A stretch of DNA of 64,000 bases, taken from positions 14,403,501 through 14,467,500 of the forward strand of contig OZ005606.1 in NCBI GenBank assembly GCA_963930655.1. Reading direction: 5' to 3'. Position numbers and translations under genes: made by a program. The stretch comes from Myrica gale. Its lineage: Eukaryota; Streptophyta; Magnoliopsida; Fagales; Myricaceae. How positions within the stretch are numbered: the first letter of the stretch is position 1; every line of letters starts with the position of its first letter. Positions 23,424-35,481 of this stretch are shown piece by piece. The notes beneath the pieces were generated by a model. The model had not been told where the DNA came from, did no database searches, and saw nothing but the letters and a program-made list of their open reading frames with translations.

Positions 23424-23712
23424 CTATAGCAGCGGTCACCGACCGCTGCTATAGACCAAAAAAAACGTTTCTATAGGTCATTTTGGCCTATAGCGGCGGT
23501 TTTTTCGTCACGATAGATATATCGCGGCGGTTTTCGGAACCGCTGGTGAAGACCTCGGGTCTATAGCGGCGGTCGGTTAGCTTGTGACCGCCGTTATAGA
23601 TCCGAATACAATTTTGTCTTCCTCGCAGCGTTTCGTGAAAACGCTGGTATAGACTTTTAGCGACGGTCGGTTAGCGACGGTCGCGACCGCCTCTATAGGT
23701 CTGTGCCAGCAT
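23424..23712. repeat. Left subterminal repeat array of the CACTA element
   Basis: Repeated motif (C)TATAGCRGCGGTC and its inverse GACCGCYGCTATAG, often paired as short hairpins (GGTCACCGACCGCTGC; GGTCGGTTAGCTTGTGACCG). Presumed transposase-binding sites, by analogy with En/Spm. Confidence 0.85.
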
Positions 23713-24494
23713 TTTTTTTTGCTAGCATTTTAATGCACTACTAATTTTTTCCTATATTTTCATATACATGCTTTTTTAATCGGTAATACAAATTTATAAT
23801 AATTTATTGGATGTAAAAACTTAAAGACCAAGGATAATAAAACAAAATATACTTCATCATTGATTAATACCGTTTTACAACAAATACAAGAATCTCTACA
23901 AGTAATTTAAAAAGTAACAAGTGTCTAATATAAAATAGCAATAAGCAATGATCAACTAAAATATTCAAATACAATACAATAAGCAAGGGCGAATTAAAAT
24001 CTTCCTCATTTTACACATCAACCTCCTCCATCTTCCTCATTTAAACCACGAGATACCTGAAATTATTGGAGAAAGTAATAGATGGAATTAGCAACAGATG
24101 ACGACAAATTTCCCTCTACCAGACTAACGTGAACATACAAATAGACAGGTTTTACCTCATCAAAAAAATAAAGGTTAAGAGATTGTTCTAGGATCTACAA
24201 CTACCATAGAACATTTCAATTATAGCCTATGAAATGAGACAATTTAAGAACATTCAATCAAATGCAAACAGAAACAGGTTTCAGCTAAAAGAAACAGACA
24301 CAGACAACCATTTGGTCATTCGTATTTCCAAGTCTGCGTATTAAAAGCAATCTGTTAATGTTACTTATCAAGAAAAAAAGTCTGCATATGATTTTTCAAG
24401 TTGAATAAATGGTAGCAACAAGAATTTTGGTCTGAATACACCAAGTGAAAATCCAACCTACATGGCATTATTCTCCTCCCATTCTGTGTTTAAC

Positions 24495-24620
24495 CTGCAT
24501 TCCCTCAACAGCACTGATACCAACTCCAATGTCTGCTTCTTGAAGCATCCCGACATCATTTGCTCCATCACCAATTGCTAGAGTTGTGTTACCAGTTTTA
24601 ATCGTGACCAGTCTAGCAAC
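24495..24620 (-). pseudogene. Captured exon of a P4-type (phospholipid flippase, ALA) ATPase
   Basis: A single 126-bp, phase-0 exon with clean splice sites: acceptor TTATAATACAG-like sequence (ATTATCAAG..ATACAG inverted at 24621) and donor GTTAAA. It encodes 42 residues including [19 protein letters not shown] and [10 protein letters not shown]. GDGANDVxM is the invariant hinge motif of P-type ATPases, and the wording matches aminophospholipid ATPases (ALA family). Neighbouring exons expected on either side are absent, so it cannot make an enzyme. It lies inside the CACTA element and was evidently picked up from a donor gene elsewhere. Confidence 0.88.
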
Positions 24621-25202
24621 CTGTATTATCAAGTAAGACCAAATTTTAGCCTCAATTTTCTGCATCATTGCTAGAAACCTAGAACTGCAGGCTTTTTGGA
24701 TGCTTTTGCAAAAATATTTGCATACATAACTTGAGGAATTCGAAACAAGATCCTTCCAAATAGATTAAAATCCCAAGGCTTTCCACATTACAGTAATTAA
24801 GGGAAGAGGGAAACAGTGCTTTCCCCATATGAATGAGAAAGAGCCAAGACATTAAACATGATGGGGACCGATCACAACCCTATAGCATATTGTAGAAAAT
24901 GAACTTCATGCTGCTTCTAAACTCCACTGGGTTGACTAAGATTTCAACTATAGTTTGTTGCGTCAAACAATACGAAAATACATTAAATTGACACCAAACA
25001 GCATTGACACAAATTTGAGCTCATACAAAGCAAGCAAGTACAACATAATTACAATATATAAATATGTGTGGCGCAGACACCCATATAATAACATTAACAA
25101 AAGTGAAAATTGGTTGTCATTTACAGAAACTTACTTAAAAGGTGTGTCTAGACCTCTCAATGCCTCCATAGAAGTGAACTCCTCACCTTCCTTGGAATGA
25201 AC

Positions 25203-25256
25203 TCAGTACTTCCTCTTGTAAAAGGAAAGGTAACATTCAAGTGCAACAGCAACACC
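25203..25256 (-). pseudogene. Captured last exon of an unidentified gene
   Basis: A splice acceptor (CAG at 25257-25259 on the minus strand) is followed by GVAVALECYLSFYKRKY and a stop. It looks like the C-terminus of a small membrane or secretory protein, but I do not recognise the family. It sits between the P4-ATPase and AXR4-like fragments in the same orientation. Confidence 0.4.
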
Positions 25257-25829
25257 CTGCAAAAAAAAACAAAGGGAAAAATGAAATGCCTAAACAAATA
25301 AATGGCCCTGTTACAATATGAAGACTAGTTTCCAAAAACAAACCAGACAGATTATAGCAAATGGTTCTTATCACTAAGTAGTTAGTCCTACTATTACTTC
25401 CCAAGATCCATCAAACATAGTCCAGTTAAAACTATGGCCTAAGTCTTCAATCAGCTAGCCTAGAATGAGATAGGAATGTCAAAGTCAAATTAAGCTGAAT
25501 TGAAAAAAGCTGCAAGCATTTGACGAAAGGCAGAGGAGGACAATCTCAGATTCAGCTCGCACTTCTCATCTTTAACATCTATGCTGAGAATATATAATCT
25601 TAATCAACCTCCAGAAATTTACAATAGTCAAAGGGTTGATTTGCAAACCAAAACGCCAACAACAATTAAGAAAGCCTTTATCTGGAAGAACTTCTGAAAA
25701 CTGAAGATAACTATCCTAACATTCTCACAGTCAATAAAACTAACAATACCAACCACATTTGAAAACAATACCAACCACATTCTCACAGTCAATAAAAAGA
25801 AAGTACGGAGCAATGTAAAACTAACAAAC

Positions 25830-26270
25830 CCTTTTCTTGAATTTTGTCATACACATCCAACAGCCTCCCTACGACCCCATTCCCTCCCTCAACAACCTCT
25901 ACCACCGATTTATCTGAAAACCCATTTCCAGGCAAGTCAATAGCAACCACATGAATCCCTTTTGAAGCTAAATTAATGCTCAGAACTTTACGAAAAGAAT
26001 ATGAACTAAGACCCAGGCCATGAACTGGTAAAACATTTTCAGCCCCTACATGACCATGTTCTGTAGTGAAAACCTCAATAGGCGCTTGATTCGGGCCAGT
26101 TTGGACTTTGACAATGCGGCCCTCTGAGAAATGCTGGCGAAGATTATATGGCAGGCTTAAAACCAAGACTTGGGGTCTTGACGAGGGGCTAGATATGAGA
26201 AGGAAATCAAGAAGAGGGTGGCAAGGGAGACTAAGCCGTCTGAGGTACCAAAGCAAAAGAGCAGCTTCCT
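25830..26270 (-). pseudogene. Captured 5' exon of an AXR4-like gene
   Basis: Encodes the N-terminal part of an alpha/beta-hydrolase-fold protein resembling AUXIN RESPONSE 4, an ER membrane protein needed for AUX1 localisation. Matching blocks in order: DGLVSLATLFLIS and PRQDPKSWF (membrane anchor and linker); SLPYNLRQHFSEGRIVKVQ; VHGLGLSSYSFRKVL; GIHVVAIDLPGNGFSDKS. It ends at IQEKG with a GTTTGT donor at 25829, where AXR4 genes continue into further exons that are absent here. Between the first two blocks and the rest, one T is missing from a T run at about 26157-26162, shifting the frame and creating TAA. It is a truncated, frameshifted copy inside the CACTA element. Confidence 0.85.
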
Positions 26271-26345
26271 ATCCAGAGCTCCAAGAGCCCCCTGAGACAG
26301 AGAGAGAGAGAGAGAGGCCGTCTGAGGTACCAAAGCAAAAGAGCA
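26235..26345. repeat. 29-bp direct repeat at the 5' end of the AXR4-like fragment
   Basis: GCCGTCTGAGGTACCAAAGC plus AAAAGAGCA occurs at 26235-26263 and again at 26317-26345, with a GA microsatellite between. A local duplication of the captured N-terminal codons. Confidence 0.9.
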
Positions 26346-26399
26346 ACAGAGGAATTAGACGCTTGAAGATCATTATGCTTTTTTCGTTCTGGAAAAAAA

Positions 26400-27170
26400 A
26401 GCGGGGGAAGGCGGGGAATTTAGGTTTTAGAAGAAAGGAGGGGGAGGACCTTGCGTTTTTGGGAAGAAAGAAGGGGGGGGGGGGGGGAAGGAGGAGGGGG
26501 CGGGGGTTGAAGAAACGATACCGTTTTAATTAAAAGTTTTTTTTTCTTAATTTGTAGTTTTTCTAAATTTTGAGTAGAATAATTTATATTTTTCTAATTA
26601 TGTGTATTTAATAAATTAAAAGCAGTTGTAAATTATAATAGTATTTGAAAATATTTATATTTAATAATAAATTTATATTTAGAAAATACATATCATATTA
26701 TTTAATATTTTTTATAACTAGTGTAATAATTTTAATTAGAACAAGTTAATTTTAATTAAGTTATGTACTTTAATTGTATAAGCTAATTAATCTCACAATA
26801 TCTTTTTTTAAAATTAAATAATATGTCATAATTAAATATTATTATATTACTAATTATTACAAATATATATATTCAACATATGATAATAGATGTCTAAACT
26901 ACTTAGATTTAATTAATAAAAATAAAATTACCATAACAATCATAAATATAAATTTCATAACATTATTTCTAATTCCAAATAACAACTTCAATTTTCATAA
27001 CACTCTCTAATTCCATATTTTATTATGTATGTCTCCTAAAATATTTTTTAAACACGTGACAAAATAAAATTATGTATTACAAGGAATAAAATAGTCTATA
27101 AAATAGTTGTTAACATTAAATAAAATATATTTTTTTATTTTTTTATTTTTTTTATTTTTTTTCCAAATAT
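26400..27170. other. AT-rich interior of the CACTA element
   Basis: Begins with a G/A-rich tract including a run of 15 G at about 26473-26487, then becomes very AT-rich without coding potential. The block 26525-26620 is similar to 62655-62743 in the second CACTA-like element. Confidence 0.6.
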
Positions 27171-27171
27171 A

Positions 27172-27450
27172 CCTATAGCAGCAGTTTCTTCAAAAACCGC
27201 TGCTAAAGGTTCAATCTATAGCGGCGGTCATACTGACCGCCGCTATAGATACCGAATTTCTAGCGGCGCTTTCAACAAACGCTGCTAAAGGGGGTCTATA
27301 ACGACGGTCAGTGACCGCTGCTAAAAAGACCGCCGCTAAAGGTATTAAGGTAATATCTTTAGCGGCGTTTTGCAAAAAACTATGTTAAAGGGGGTCTATA
27401 GCGGCGGTCAGTGACACAAAGACCGCCGCTATAGACTTGTTTTTTTGTAG
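27172..27450. repeat. Right subterminal repeat array of the CACTA element
   Basis: Same motif family as the left array, in both orientations (CTATAGCGGCGGTCATACTG then ACCGCCGCTATAGA; GGGTCTATAACGACGGTCAG). Mirror-image organisation with the left end. Confidence 0.85.
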
Positions 27451-27455
27451 TAACG

Positions 27456-28252
27456 GTGTCAAAGTGGATAAAGCAGAGTGCAATATGTAAAAGAATGAAA
27501 AGAGTATTTATCTCAGTAAAGTATCATATTAAGCAACGAATATATGCTTTCACACCTGTTGTTTATTTAACAGAAATAAATAAAAAATTAAGAAAAAAAA
27601 ACTTGGTTTCAATTACATTGTCCTCGGGGATTGGGACTGTCCCATGAGACGCAGCGTCTGTTCCTACATACACTGCCCCATTCTTCCATATATTTCCTAT
27701 ATTCAGTGCTCTGCCTTTAAAATATGCTTTTTCATGTAATTCCTTCTATATAGTGTGCTGGATTAACTTGCCTAATTTCGAAAAAAAAATTGCACTAAGA
27801 AATAAGCATAACTACGTTATATATCGATTTGCTAACTAAAAATTGTGATATAAATAATAAAAGTTAAAATTTAATTATAATTTTTGTTCGTGTGAGTTAA
27901 AATGAAGTAAGGTCTGATTGTTGATCTCATTCATTCTCTATATGAAGAACACGCCTAAGAACCGGAATTAAGGGGTCTTAAAATAAATACATCCACCCAA
28001 TATGATTCGCTTGGGAGCAACAATATCTCACACAACTAGGACGGTAAAATTCACGCATAATAATATTAATATGTTCAGACTCGTTTATCTAATATTTTTT
28101 GAACACGAGTCGAGCTCGAGTTTTTTAACTAATGCTATTTTTTGTTGAAGCTTGTTTATTTGTAGTAGGGAAAGGCTCACCCTAATAAGTCTACAGTTTG
28201 GCCCCAATTTTTAGCTGAGAATGCACCATGCACGTGAAATAAAAAATAAGAA
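27456..28252. other. Intergenic stretch without a gene
   Basis: AT-rich, no gene or clear repeat seen. Confidence 0.4.
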
Positions 28253-28588
28253 AGAGAAATACACTTTGCAACTTAAACTACAGACATTATATTCACAAAC
28301 TACCCATCTTTAATACATTGTACCCTCAGTTTAATTATCTTTAGTGAAATTAAACTAAAATTAACTTTTTCTTAATATGGAATGCCGATTATGCCCTTAA
28401 AAAAGTAATGTGAATAGCAAGATTTAAGGGTATAATCATCATTTTGATTTTAGAAAAGTCAAATGTCATCTAATTTGACCGAAAATATAGTTAGAGGGTG
28501 CAATGTGTTAGAGGTCTCGAACGTAATAGTTTATGGTGTAAAGAGCAATACATGGTAGTTCATGGGTAAAAAAATGTATTTTTTCTGG
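28253..28588. mobile_element. Decayed foldback MITE of the 'CACTTTGCA' type
   Basis: Left arm GAGAAATACACTTTGCAACT and inverted right arm with ATACATTTTTTTACCCATGA. The arms contain the same kind of units (ACTACCCATC..TTGTACCC; GAGGGTGCAATGTG) as 8616-9014. Target duplication not identified. Confidence 0.6.
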
Positions 28589-28779
28589 AAAAAATTGTTC
28601 CAACAGCTCTAGAGGGACCAACTTAGCCATGAATTAGAAAAACAGATTTCCCCTCTCTAACATTAAAGCAAAATACCTAATTGATAAAATATATTAAAAA
28701 CCCCAATTAAGCTTAGCTTCATACTCCAATGTGAGTTTTTTTTAATGGTTATATACAGTTTTCACCTTTCAATTACAGG

Positions 28780-29046
28780 GGCCTTGATATTTTACGCCCA
28801 TGAACTCTTAATTTCAGACATTTTGCATCACTAGTTAAAATTATTAGTCAATTTTGAAGAGAAAATGATTTTTTGGTGCTTGAAATAACAATTTCCCTCA
28901 TATTTTTTTTACGGTTACCATTTTATGAGGGTAAAATTGTGTCTGACATCAATAAATGATTGGTGCAATGTCATAAAAATAATAGTTGGAAGTATAAAGT
29001 ATCAAGACTCTCATAATTGAAGGATAAAAAGTGTATTGAGCCTTTT
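28780..29046. mobile_element. Very decayed foldback MITE, same broad type
   Basis: CCTTGATATTTTACGCCCAT on the left is roughly inverted by ATAAAAAGTGTATTGAGCC on the right, with partial unit sequences (GGTGCAATGTCATAAAAATA) between. Boundaries approximate. Confidence 0.4.
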
Positions 29047-29097
29047 ATTAAATAATGACTGGAGAACGAATATGAGTCAGACGTCAATGTGAAAGTT

Positions 29098-30380
29098 TGC
29101 CTGCAGAAAATTATACTTACTTGATCTGACAAACGATCTTGAACTTTTTCTGCGATTGAATCTTCAATCTTTCGATAATCTTTAGGCCGTCTTGTTGATC
29201 TCACACCTTGAGTCTTTGATTTTACAATTGAGCAGCTCAAATATTCTGTCTCCTTCATTTCCAAGCCTCACAGCCATCACATGGTTTCTCAAAGTCATAA
29301 TGACCAACTGTCTAGAAAAAATATCTCATAGTCTTTTTTTTGAACCCTACCTGTGATATAGCGTTGATCGTTAGGGACATCAGATCTCGACCGTAAGATG
29401 ACATGAAAAACTCTTTTTCTCTTATTTCCCTTATATTATTTTATTTTGAATTTTAAGCTTCTACTAATTGTGATCATGTCCATTAACATATCACAATTTA
29501 CCACCGAGTATTTAAGATTGATTTGTAAAATTCCTTCTGCTAACAATTATTCGTTTAATATCTTTCCACCATATTATATTCCACATGAGTCAATAGGACC
29601 GAAATCATATCACCGATTAAATTCCTATCTCATATAATTCTCAATTCACAATCTATAACTCGTTGGACTATCAATTGTATCCAAAACAATTTCACAATAT
29701 ATATATTAATTTCGAAAAACATTTTCACAAAATACCATTGGCCAATAGATTCTTTTCTAGTCTAACCCTATACATATATATTGAATATACTACCTCATCA
29801 AAAGACCGGTGGATTCCTTCTTGAGCATTTATATAAACCCACTTATTATGTACAAGACCCAACGTTATCTGAAATCTTTGACCTAGAAAGATCATCACCA
29901 AATGATCCGGTCAAAGCACAAGTACACAATAATAGATATGTATAAACCTCTCAAGTCTAAGGATACAATAAACCAATTGTGCTGAATATCTTCTCAACAT
30001 CAGTGATCACTTCAAGAAGGTATTTATATTTGATCTCGTTCAATGCATGTACACTTACATTGCATCCACTAGTTTGTTTAAGGTCACTACCTCAATGACA
30101 AAGTCCATCATCCTATTAAATAGAGGCACAACGAGTGTAGACCTATCGTACATCAATATGTACCTTGGTCTAGAACAAACCATCAAGTGAACAAGGAACC
30201 AAAGAGTCATACTTCCCGCCTAAGATTCATTAATAATTGGCATGACTTTTCTACAATGTCACTCAATAATATCTATGTAACATCTTATGTCACAACATAT
30301 TACCCAAAAATTAAATATAAACATATTACATCTAAATAACTATTATGTAGATAAATGATTTTTATGACATTATTCTTACA
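29098..30380 (-). repeat. 3' LTR of the old copia element
   Basis: Starts TGTAAGAATAATG on the minus strand at 30380, just after the purine tract, and ends near GCAGGCA at 29098. Collinear over its whole length with the LTR copy at 57388-58958, which fixes both ends to within a few bases. Confidence 0.8.
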
Positions 30381-31291
30381 ATCTCCCACTTACACTAAAA
30401 AAGATTCATACAGGTATCTCATACCCACGTACATCATTTATATGTATTCTGCCTTATAGTGGTGGAGTCATCAGTTCTAAACTGCTTATAGCTCCTCCAA
30501 CTCATGTACCTTTACCCACTGCACATAGACAAATTCAATATTGATCAACTATAAATAATATCTATATTTATGCATCTCTTAACAATCCGTAAATATTCAA
30601 CTCTAAGCACCAAGATCAGCGCATAGTTCTTCTCAAGAATCTTGAGAATATGCTTGACCATTGTCTAACATTCAGGGCCTTTGTTAAATCAATATCTACT
30701 GATTAAACTGACTACTTGATTAATATCTGACCTTATCTCTCTCTACTTGGAGAGATGAAATTATGCCTAAAGGGTAATATCCTTTCTTGGCATACTTCAA
30801 ACCATCCCTTGCCAGTTTTCATCAAAGTAGTTCCAAAAACCTCTTTTCTCGGTTACCAAAAACTTAGTTCCAAGAATGTGAAACACTTCCAAAGGTCTTT
30901 GATTTCAAAACATGGTTCACCAACCATCCTTTCACTAATGACATCGTTCGGATGTCACTCCCAAGAGTAGTATATTACTAACAAAAAAATCATAAACAAT
31001 ATTAAACTCCCACTGACTTCTTGTCAATACAAGGCTAACCAATGTTTTGTAAAAAATCTAACAATTTAATTATTTCATCAAACTGGATTTCCAGCTAATG
31101 CTCCTGAGTTCTTAACTCTTTAGACTCAATAGTAGGTTCAATAATGTCACTATTCTAATAAACTTATCTGCCCTTTCTATTGACTCAGCTGACTGTTTCA
31201 TCAATAACTGTCACACTTTTCCCTTTACTTAGGTCATACTCCTTTAAAAATAAATATTCCTACAGACAATTACCAATTGTTCACTTAAAAA

Positions 31292-31692
31292 TTAGGGTTA
31301 AATACACTTTTCCCCCTTATCTTTGGGGTCATTTACACTTTGCACCCCGATGTATTATTTTTGACACATTGAACCCATAAAGTTACACATTTTTTTCAAT
31401 TTGGACCACGTACCCAAATTGCCTGTCAATTTAGACAGATTCTGTCCAAACGTGGGGTGCAATGTGTACAAATCTCCAAAGATAGGGGGAGCAATGTGTA
31501 AATACCCCCAAAGATAAGGCGGACAATGTGTAAAATGTTTGACGAAATCCGTCTAAATTGACGGACAATTTGGGTACGAGATCCAAATTGAAAAAATGTG
31601 TAATTTTATGGGTCCAATGTGTCAAAAATAATACATCGGGGTGCAAAGTGTAAATAACCCCAAAGATAAGGGAAAAGTGTATTTAACCCTAA
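31292..31692. mobile_element. Near-perfect foldback element, 401 bp
   Basis: Left end TTAGGGTTAAATACACTTTT and inverted right end are identical for the first 20 bp. The arms pair for about 175 bp each (TTATCTTTGGGGTCATTTAC; TTTGCACCCCGATGTATTAT; AATTTAGACRGATT), leaving a small loop. A transcript would form one long hairpin. No convincing target duplication at the ends. A related single arm lies at 62745-62955. Confidence 0.85.
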
Positions 31693-32107
31693 CAATTATC
31701 AAATAATACCTAGTGAACCTTTTGGAGTAAAACCCCAAAAGAATGCAGACAATAATTTTATGCTTATCTCCCACTGAACAATATCATATAAAATTCAGTT
31801 TCACATTTCTGCAACATCATTGTGTTGTGATGTATAGTGGAATTAATTGAGATATGATGCTTTCATATCTAAGATGAGTTCAAAACCTATCTAATTATCT
31901 GAGTATCTTGATACTCACTTCCAGTTGGCTTTTCCACTTTACTCTGTAATTTCTTGAACTTTTGAAAAAATTCAGACTTATGATTCATCAGGTACAGTTA
32001 ACCGTAACTGGAATGACCATCACCAGAAGTGATGAAACAGGAAAAATCATCCTCTAGTTAAATGTGATTAAAATCACCACATACATCAGTTGTGCACTAA
32101 CTCTAAC

Positions 32108-35100
32108 TGTGAGACCCCGTATTTCATTTTTCTAATTATGTTATGTATTTGTTCTTGAATTTAATTTTTAGGGGTTGTTGTTTGGCCAGTATAAGATATT
32201 GAATGATTATGGTATTTTAAATTATAAATTTTTCCTTAAGTACTTTTATTATGATTGTGAAGTGATGATTAGTGTAATTTCAATATTTTCATCATGACCG
32301 AATTTCTCTAAGGTAATTTCCATATGAACTAATTGTTATTTGGATTATATTTAATTTTTGAGGTGATTTATTTTGATATAATGACCTATGTATATTTTTT
32401 AACCGAATGCAATAAGGTGTACATAAAAATGTACCTATGACATTGTATTCTAAGTAGTATTAACATCTCATTAGGCTAGTCAAATAATAGTTAAGTGCAC
32501 TTAGGGTGAGCTAATTTGGGAGTCACATGTAGGCTTTGAAAATAGGAAAAGAAAAAAAAATGAAATGGCAAGTAGATGATTGGCTGCCACCCATGCAACC
32601 AATGTGCATGGGCGGAGGAAACAAGAAGTCCTCAGTTTTCACCCTTGCCGTGATCTGTTCTAGGTTCATTTGGCTGTGTTGCACTTCACTTCACCTCACC
32701 CATTTCGCATCACCTCATTTCACTCAGCTCATTCATTTGGCCAACCCTTCTTCATCTCTCCATAGCATTCTCTTCTCTCACGCCACTTTCAGCAACCTCA
32801 CCCCCCACCTTCAGCCTTATCACAGCATCTATCTTGCTCACACTCAGCCCATTTTAGCCACACAAAAGAGAACCCGAGAGATAGGGTAGAAGGGGAAGCT
32901 TGAACTGAATAGAAAGAAGAAGAAATCCTAGAGGAAAACAAGGTAAGGAAAATCTGACCCATATTCTTCCTCCTTCAGCTTTTCTCTTTTCTTTTAGACT
33001 CTAATCATGTGTGTCCTAATGCTAGGTGTTCTTTGTCATCACTAGTGTCCAGCTATACCTCCTAAGGTAAGGTAGGGTTCGGCCTCTCATGGAAAAGACT
33101 TTCTGTTTTGGCCGAATGGGATTTTCCTTCTTGTGTTCATTTTTCCTTTGCAAATGCTTGAATCATGGATCTGATGTTTGGTTGTGATTATGGTGTTGTG
33201 ATGTTGAGAAGGTGTTGGAGGAAAGGATTAAGGCCACGGGTTGATAAAGGAAATGTTAATGTAATTGTTGTTGGATTGTTATCATGCATGTACAATGAGA
33301 GAAGATAGGAATGTGATGCATGCATGTAATGCTAGTTGTGGCCGAATGGAGTGTTTATGATAATATTTGATTTTTGCTTTTAAAATGTGATATTAGTCAT
33401 GATTTTGCTGTGATCTGGCCATGGGTTAGATTAGATAGGAATTTGAACACATTGTTGCTTGGAGATTGAACATGCATGTAATGTTTTGTGTGGATCTGTT
33501 ATTGACCGAGTGAACTAATCTTGAAATGATGCTTGTAATGTGAAAGATGGAGTTGTTAATGGTAGTAAGGTGATAGTATGAGTACATTGTTGTCCATGCA
33601 TGATTTTTAAAGATGGATGATGATGTTGGAGGCCACGGGTTGGCTAGTTGAAGTGCTTGGAAGATGTTGGATATTATGTTGTGATGAGTTAAGGAAGGTT
33701 GACTAGTTCCATGTGAAATTTAAGGCTAAGATCTTTGATTTAAGTGTTGTGATGTTGTTATTGTAAACCTAGATCTTGAATATGAAAAGCATGAAGATTT
33801 AGGGTGTATATAGGTTTCGGTCAGTGGCCTAAACCATGGGGCAAGTGGGATTGGATATTGTAACTTAAGATAGTCTTATGAAAATTGAAGATAGGGTTCA
33901 CTGGAGCCGAATGGTGTTGCTGCCCTTGGACATGGGATGTACCTTTTGTTAAGTTTTCTTAAGGGTTGTTTGCTGTTAAGGAGCATGTTGATGAAATTGA
34001 TTAGAACATCAAGTCTATTATAGAAAAGGAGGTTAAGTTGGTGGAGTTTGATAGACATTAGGTTTGGTAAAGGTATAGAGCAAGGAAATTAAGTTAGACA
34101 TATTATAAGTTGTTGTTTTGGCTTAGAATTTTTAGTATGAAATGTTGTTGCTGAATTTCATTAATAGGCTTTGAAATCAATGATGTCGATGGGAAGAATC
34201 AGTGTACTTAATTGATCATAAGTGGGATATACAGTAGTCCCATCAGCAACCTTGTTGGAGTTGTTTGATGCATGTGTTTAATTGTTTTTCTTCAAATTGT
34301 TTTATGAAAGCTAGTTAAAGAATCTTTTGTAAATGAAGTCATATTTCAAAGATATTTACTTTTGGAAAACCGAAACGTTTATAAGTATTTCTTTTGTATG
34401 ACTATTTGATTAGTTTTCTAAGCATCTAAGTTACGTATTTGACTCGCTTGTAGGCGAAACTTCACGTCGAAACTCAAGAAACCCAAGGTAAGTGGAAGTA
34501 AGTGAGAACTTATTTTTATGAAAACTGGAATGGTACACATCATGGTTTTTCATGAAAAAGCATGACATCATAAGCAAGCATGAACTCATTGTTATCAAGC
34601 ATGACATGAGACGAGCATTTGCATGATTTCTAAAGGAAGTTTTTATGCAAATGAAAGTATGGAAGTTTTATGACAAGTTAAGTTAAGGGGCTCTGGTCGG
34701 TACCGTACCATCAAGAAGGGCACCCATACCGAAGGACGAATGCGAGAAGGATGAGTGATCTTAGAGGTAAGTGCAACCACACTGAAGGACGAATGCAAGA
34801 AGGTGTGGACCTCCAAGGGTCGTGTCTAGCCATTAGGCCTGGGGCCACTTCAAGGGCTAGCTCGACCAGATGTTATGTCTCCAGGGGAAATAGGGGACGA
34901 TTTCAACAGGAAAGCACAACCCTGACTTCAGGGGTAAATGGAGCGTACGTAGCCCGCAAGATAAGAAACGAATTCTTTTCAAGGACCATGTGTCATTTTA
35001 AGTACAAGGGCATGTTTTCAAGAGCAAGAGTATGTGCATAAACATGAAGCATGCATGCACATCCAGTTTTACCATTACTCATGATTTTCAAGTTCAAGGC

Positions 35101-35481
35101 ATAAGCTCATGATTACAAGTTTACATTTTCCCTTACTGAGTCTTTTGACTCACAGTTTTCAAAATGTATCATTCCAGATGTTTCAGGTGAAGGCAGTCAT
35201 GAGGATTATCTATCTTGAGAGAGAAGACCTCTATGTATTTTGGTGTTGGTGACTATTGACCGATGTGGTCTGTCACTTAGGAAATGTTTAGCTTCTGAAT
35301 TATGTATTTAAGATGTTAGTTTTCCTTTGAGGTTATTATGTAAATTAAGTTATGACCCCTTTGGCCCGTCTCTCTCTCAGTTGTCATTCCGTTGTTAAGT
35401 ATGGTTAAGTTCGCTGGAGCTTTCTCTTGAGATTGCTCGCGGCTGTCATTGGCCCTACGGGATAGCGTTTGGGGCATGACA
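32108..35481. mobile_element. Solo LTR of a large LTR retrotransposon, 3374 bp
   Basis: Begins TGTGAGACCCCGTATTTC and ends GTTTGGGGCATGACA. It is flanked by the exact 5-bp target duplication CTAAC (32103-32107, 35482-35486). It is the same family as 53595-57075: shared ends plus internal blocks such as GAAGGACGAATGCGAGA, GGGCTAGCTCGACCA and GGTGAAGG. No internal retrotransposon domain is present, so this is a solo LTR left by recombination. LTRs this long point to a large plant (probably Ty3/gypsy) family. TG..CA ends are compatible with either orientation. Small open frames inside (for example 32536-32889, 34751-35041) carry no domain. Confidence 0.9.

Larger units (their letters stand above)
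23408..27452. mobile_element. Non-autonomous CACTA transposon carrying host exons (4045 bp)
   Basis: Left terminus CACTACAAAAAAGGGTCTAT and inverted right terminus TACTACAAAAAAACAAGTCT are CACTA (En/Spm) ends, the right one with a C-to-T change. An exact 3-bp target duplication ACG flanks it (23405-23407, 27453-27455). Both ends carry dense direct and inverted copies of a CTATAGCGGCGGTC motif, the type of subterminal array bound by the CACTA TNPA protein. No transposase reading frame is present. Between the arrays lie fragments of at least three unrelated plant genes, all on the minus strand: a P4-ATPase exon, a last exon of unknown origin and the first exon of an AXR4-like gene. This is a gene-capturing (Pack-type) CACTA element. 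Confidence 0.9.

Noticed and set aside
34751..35041. 96-residue frame inside the first solo LTR
   Set aside because: The equivalent region of the second solo LTR does not preserve the frame; conserved words there look like LTR sequence, not protein.
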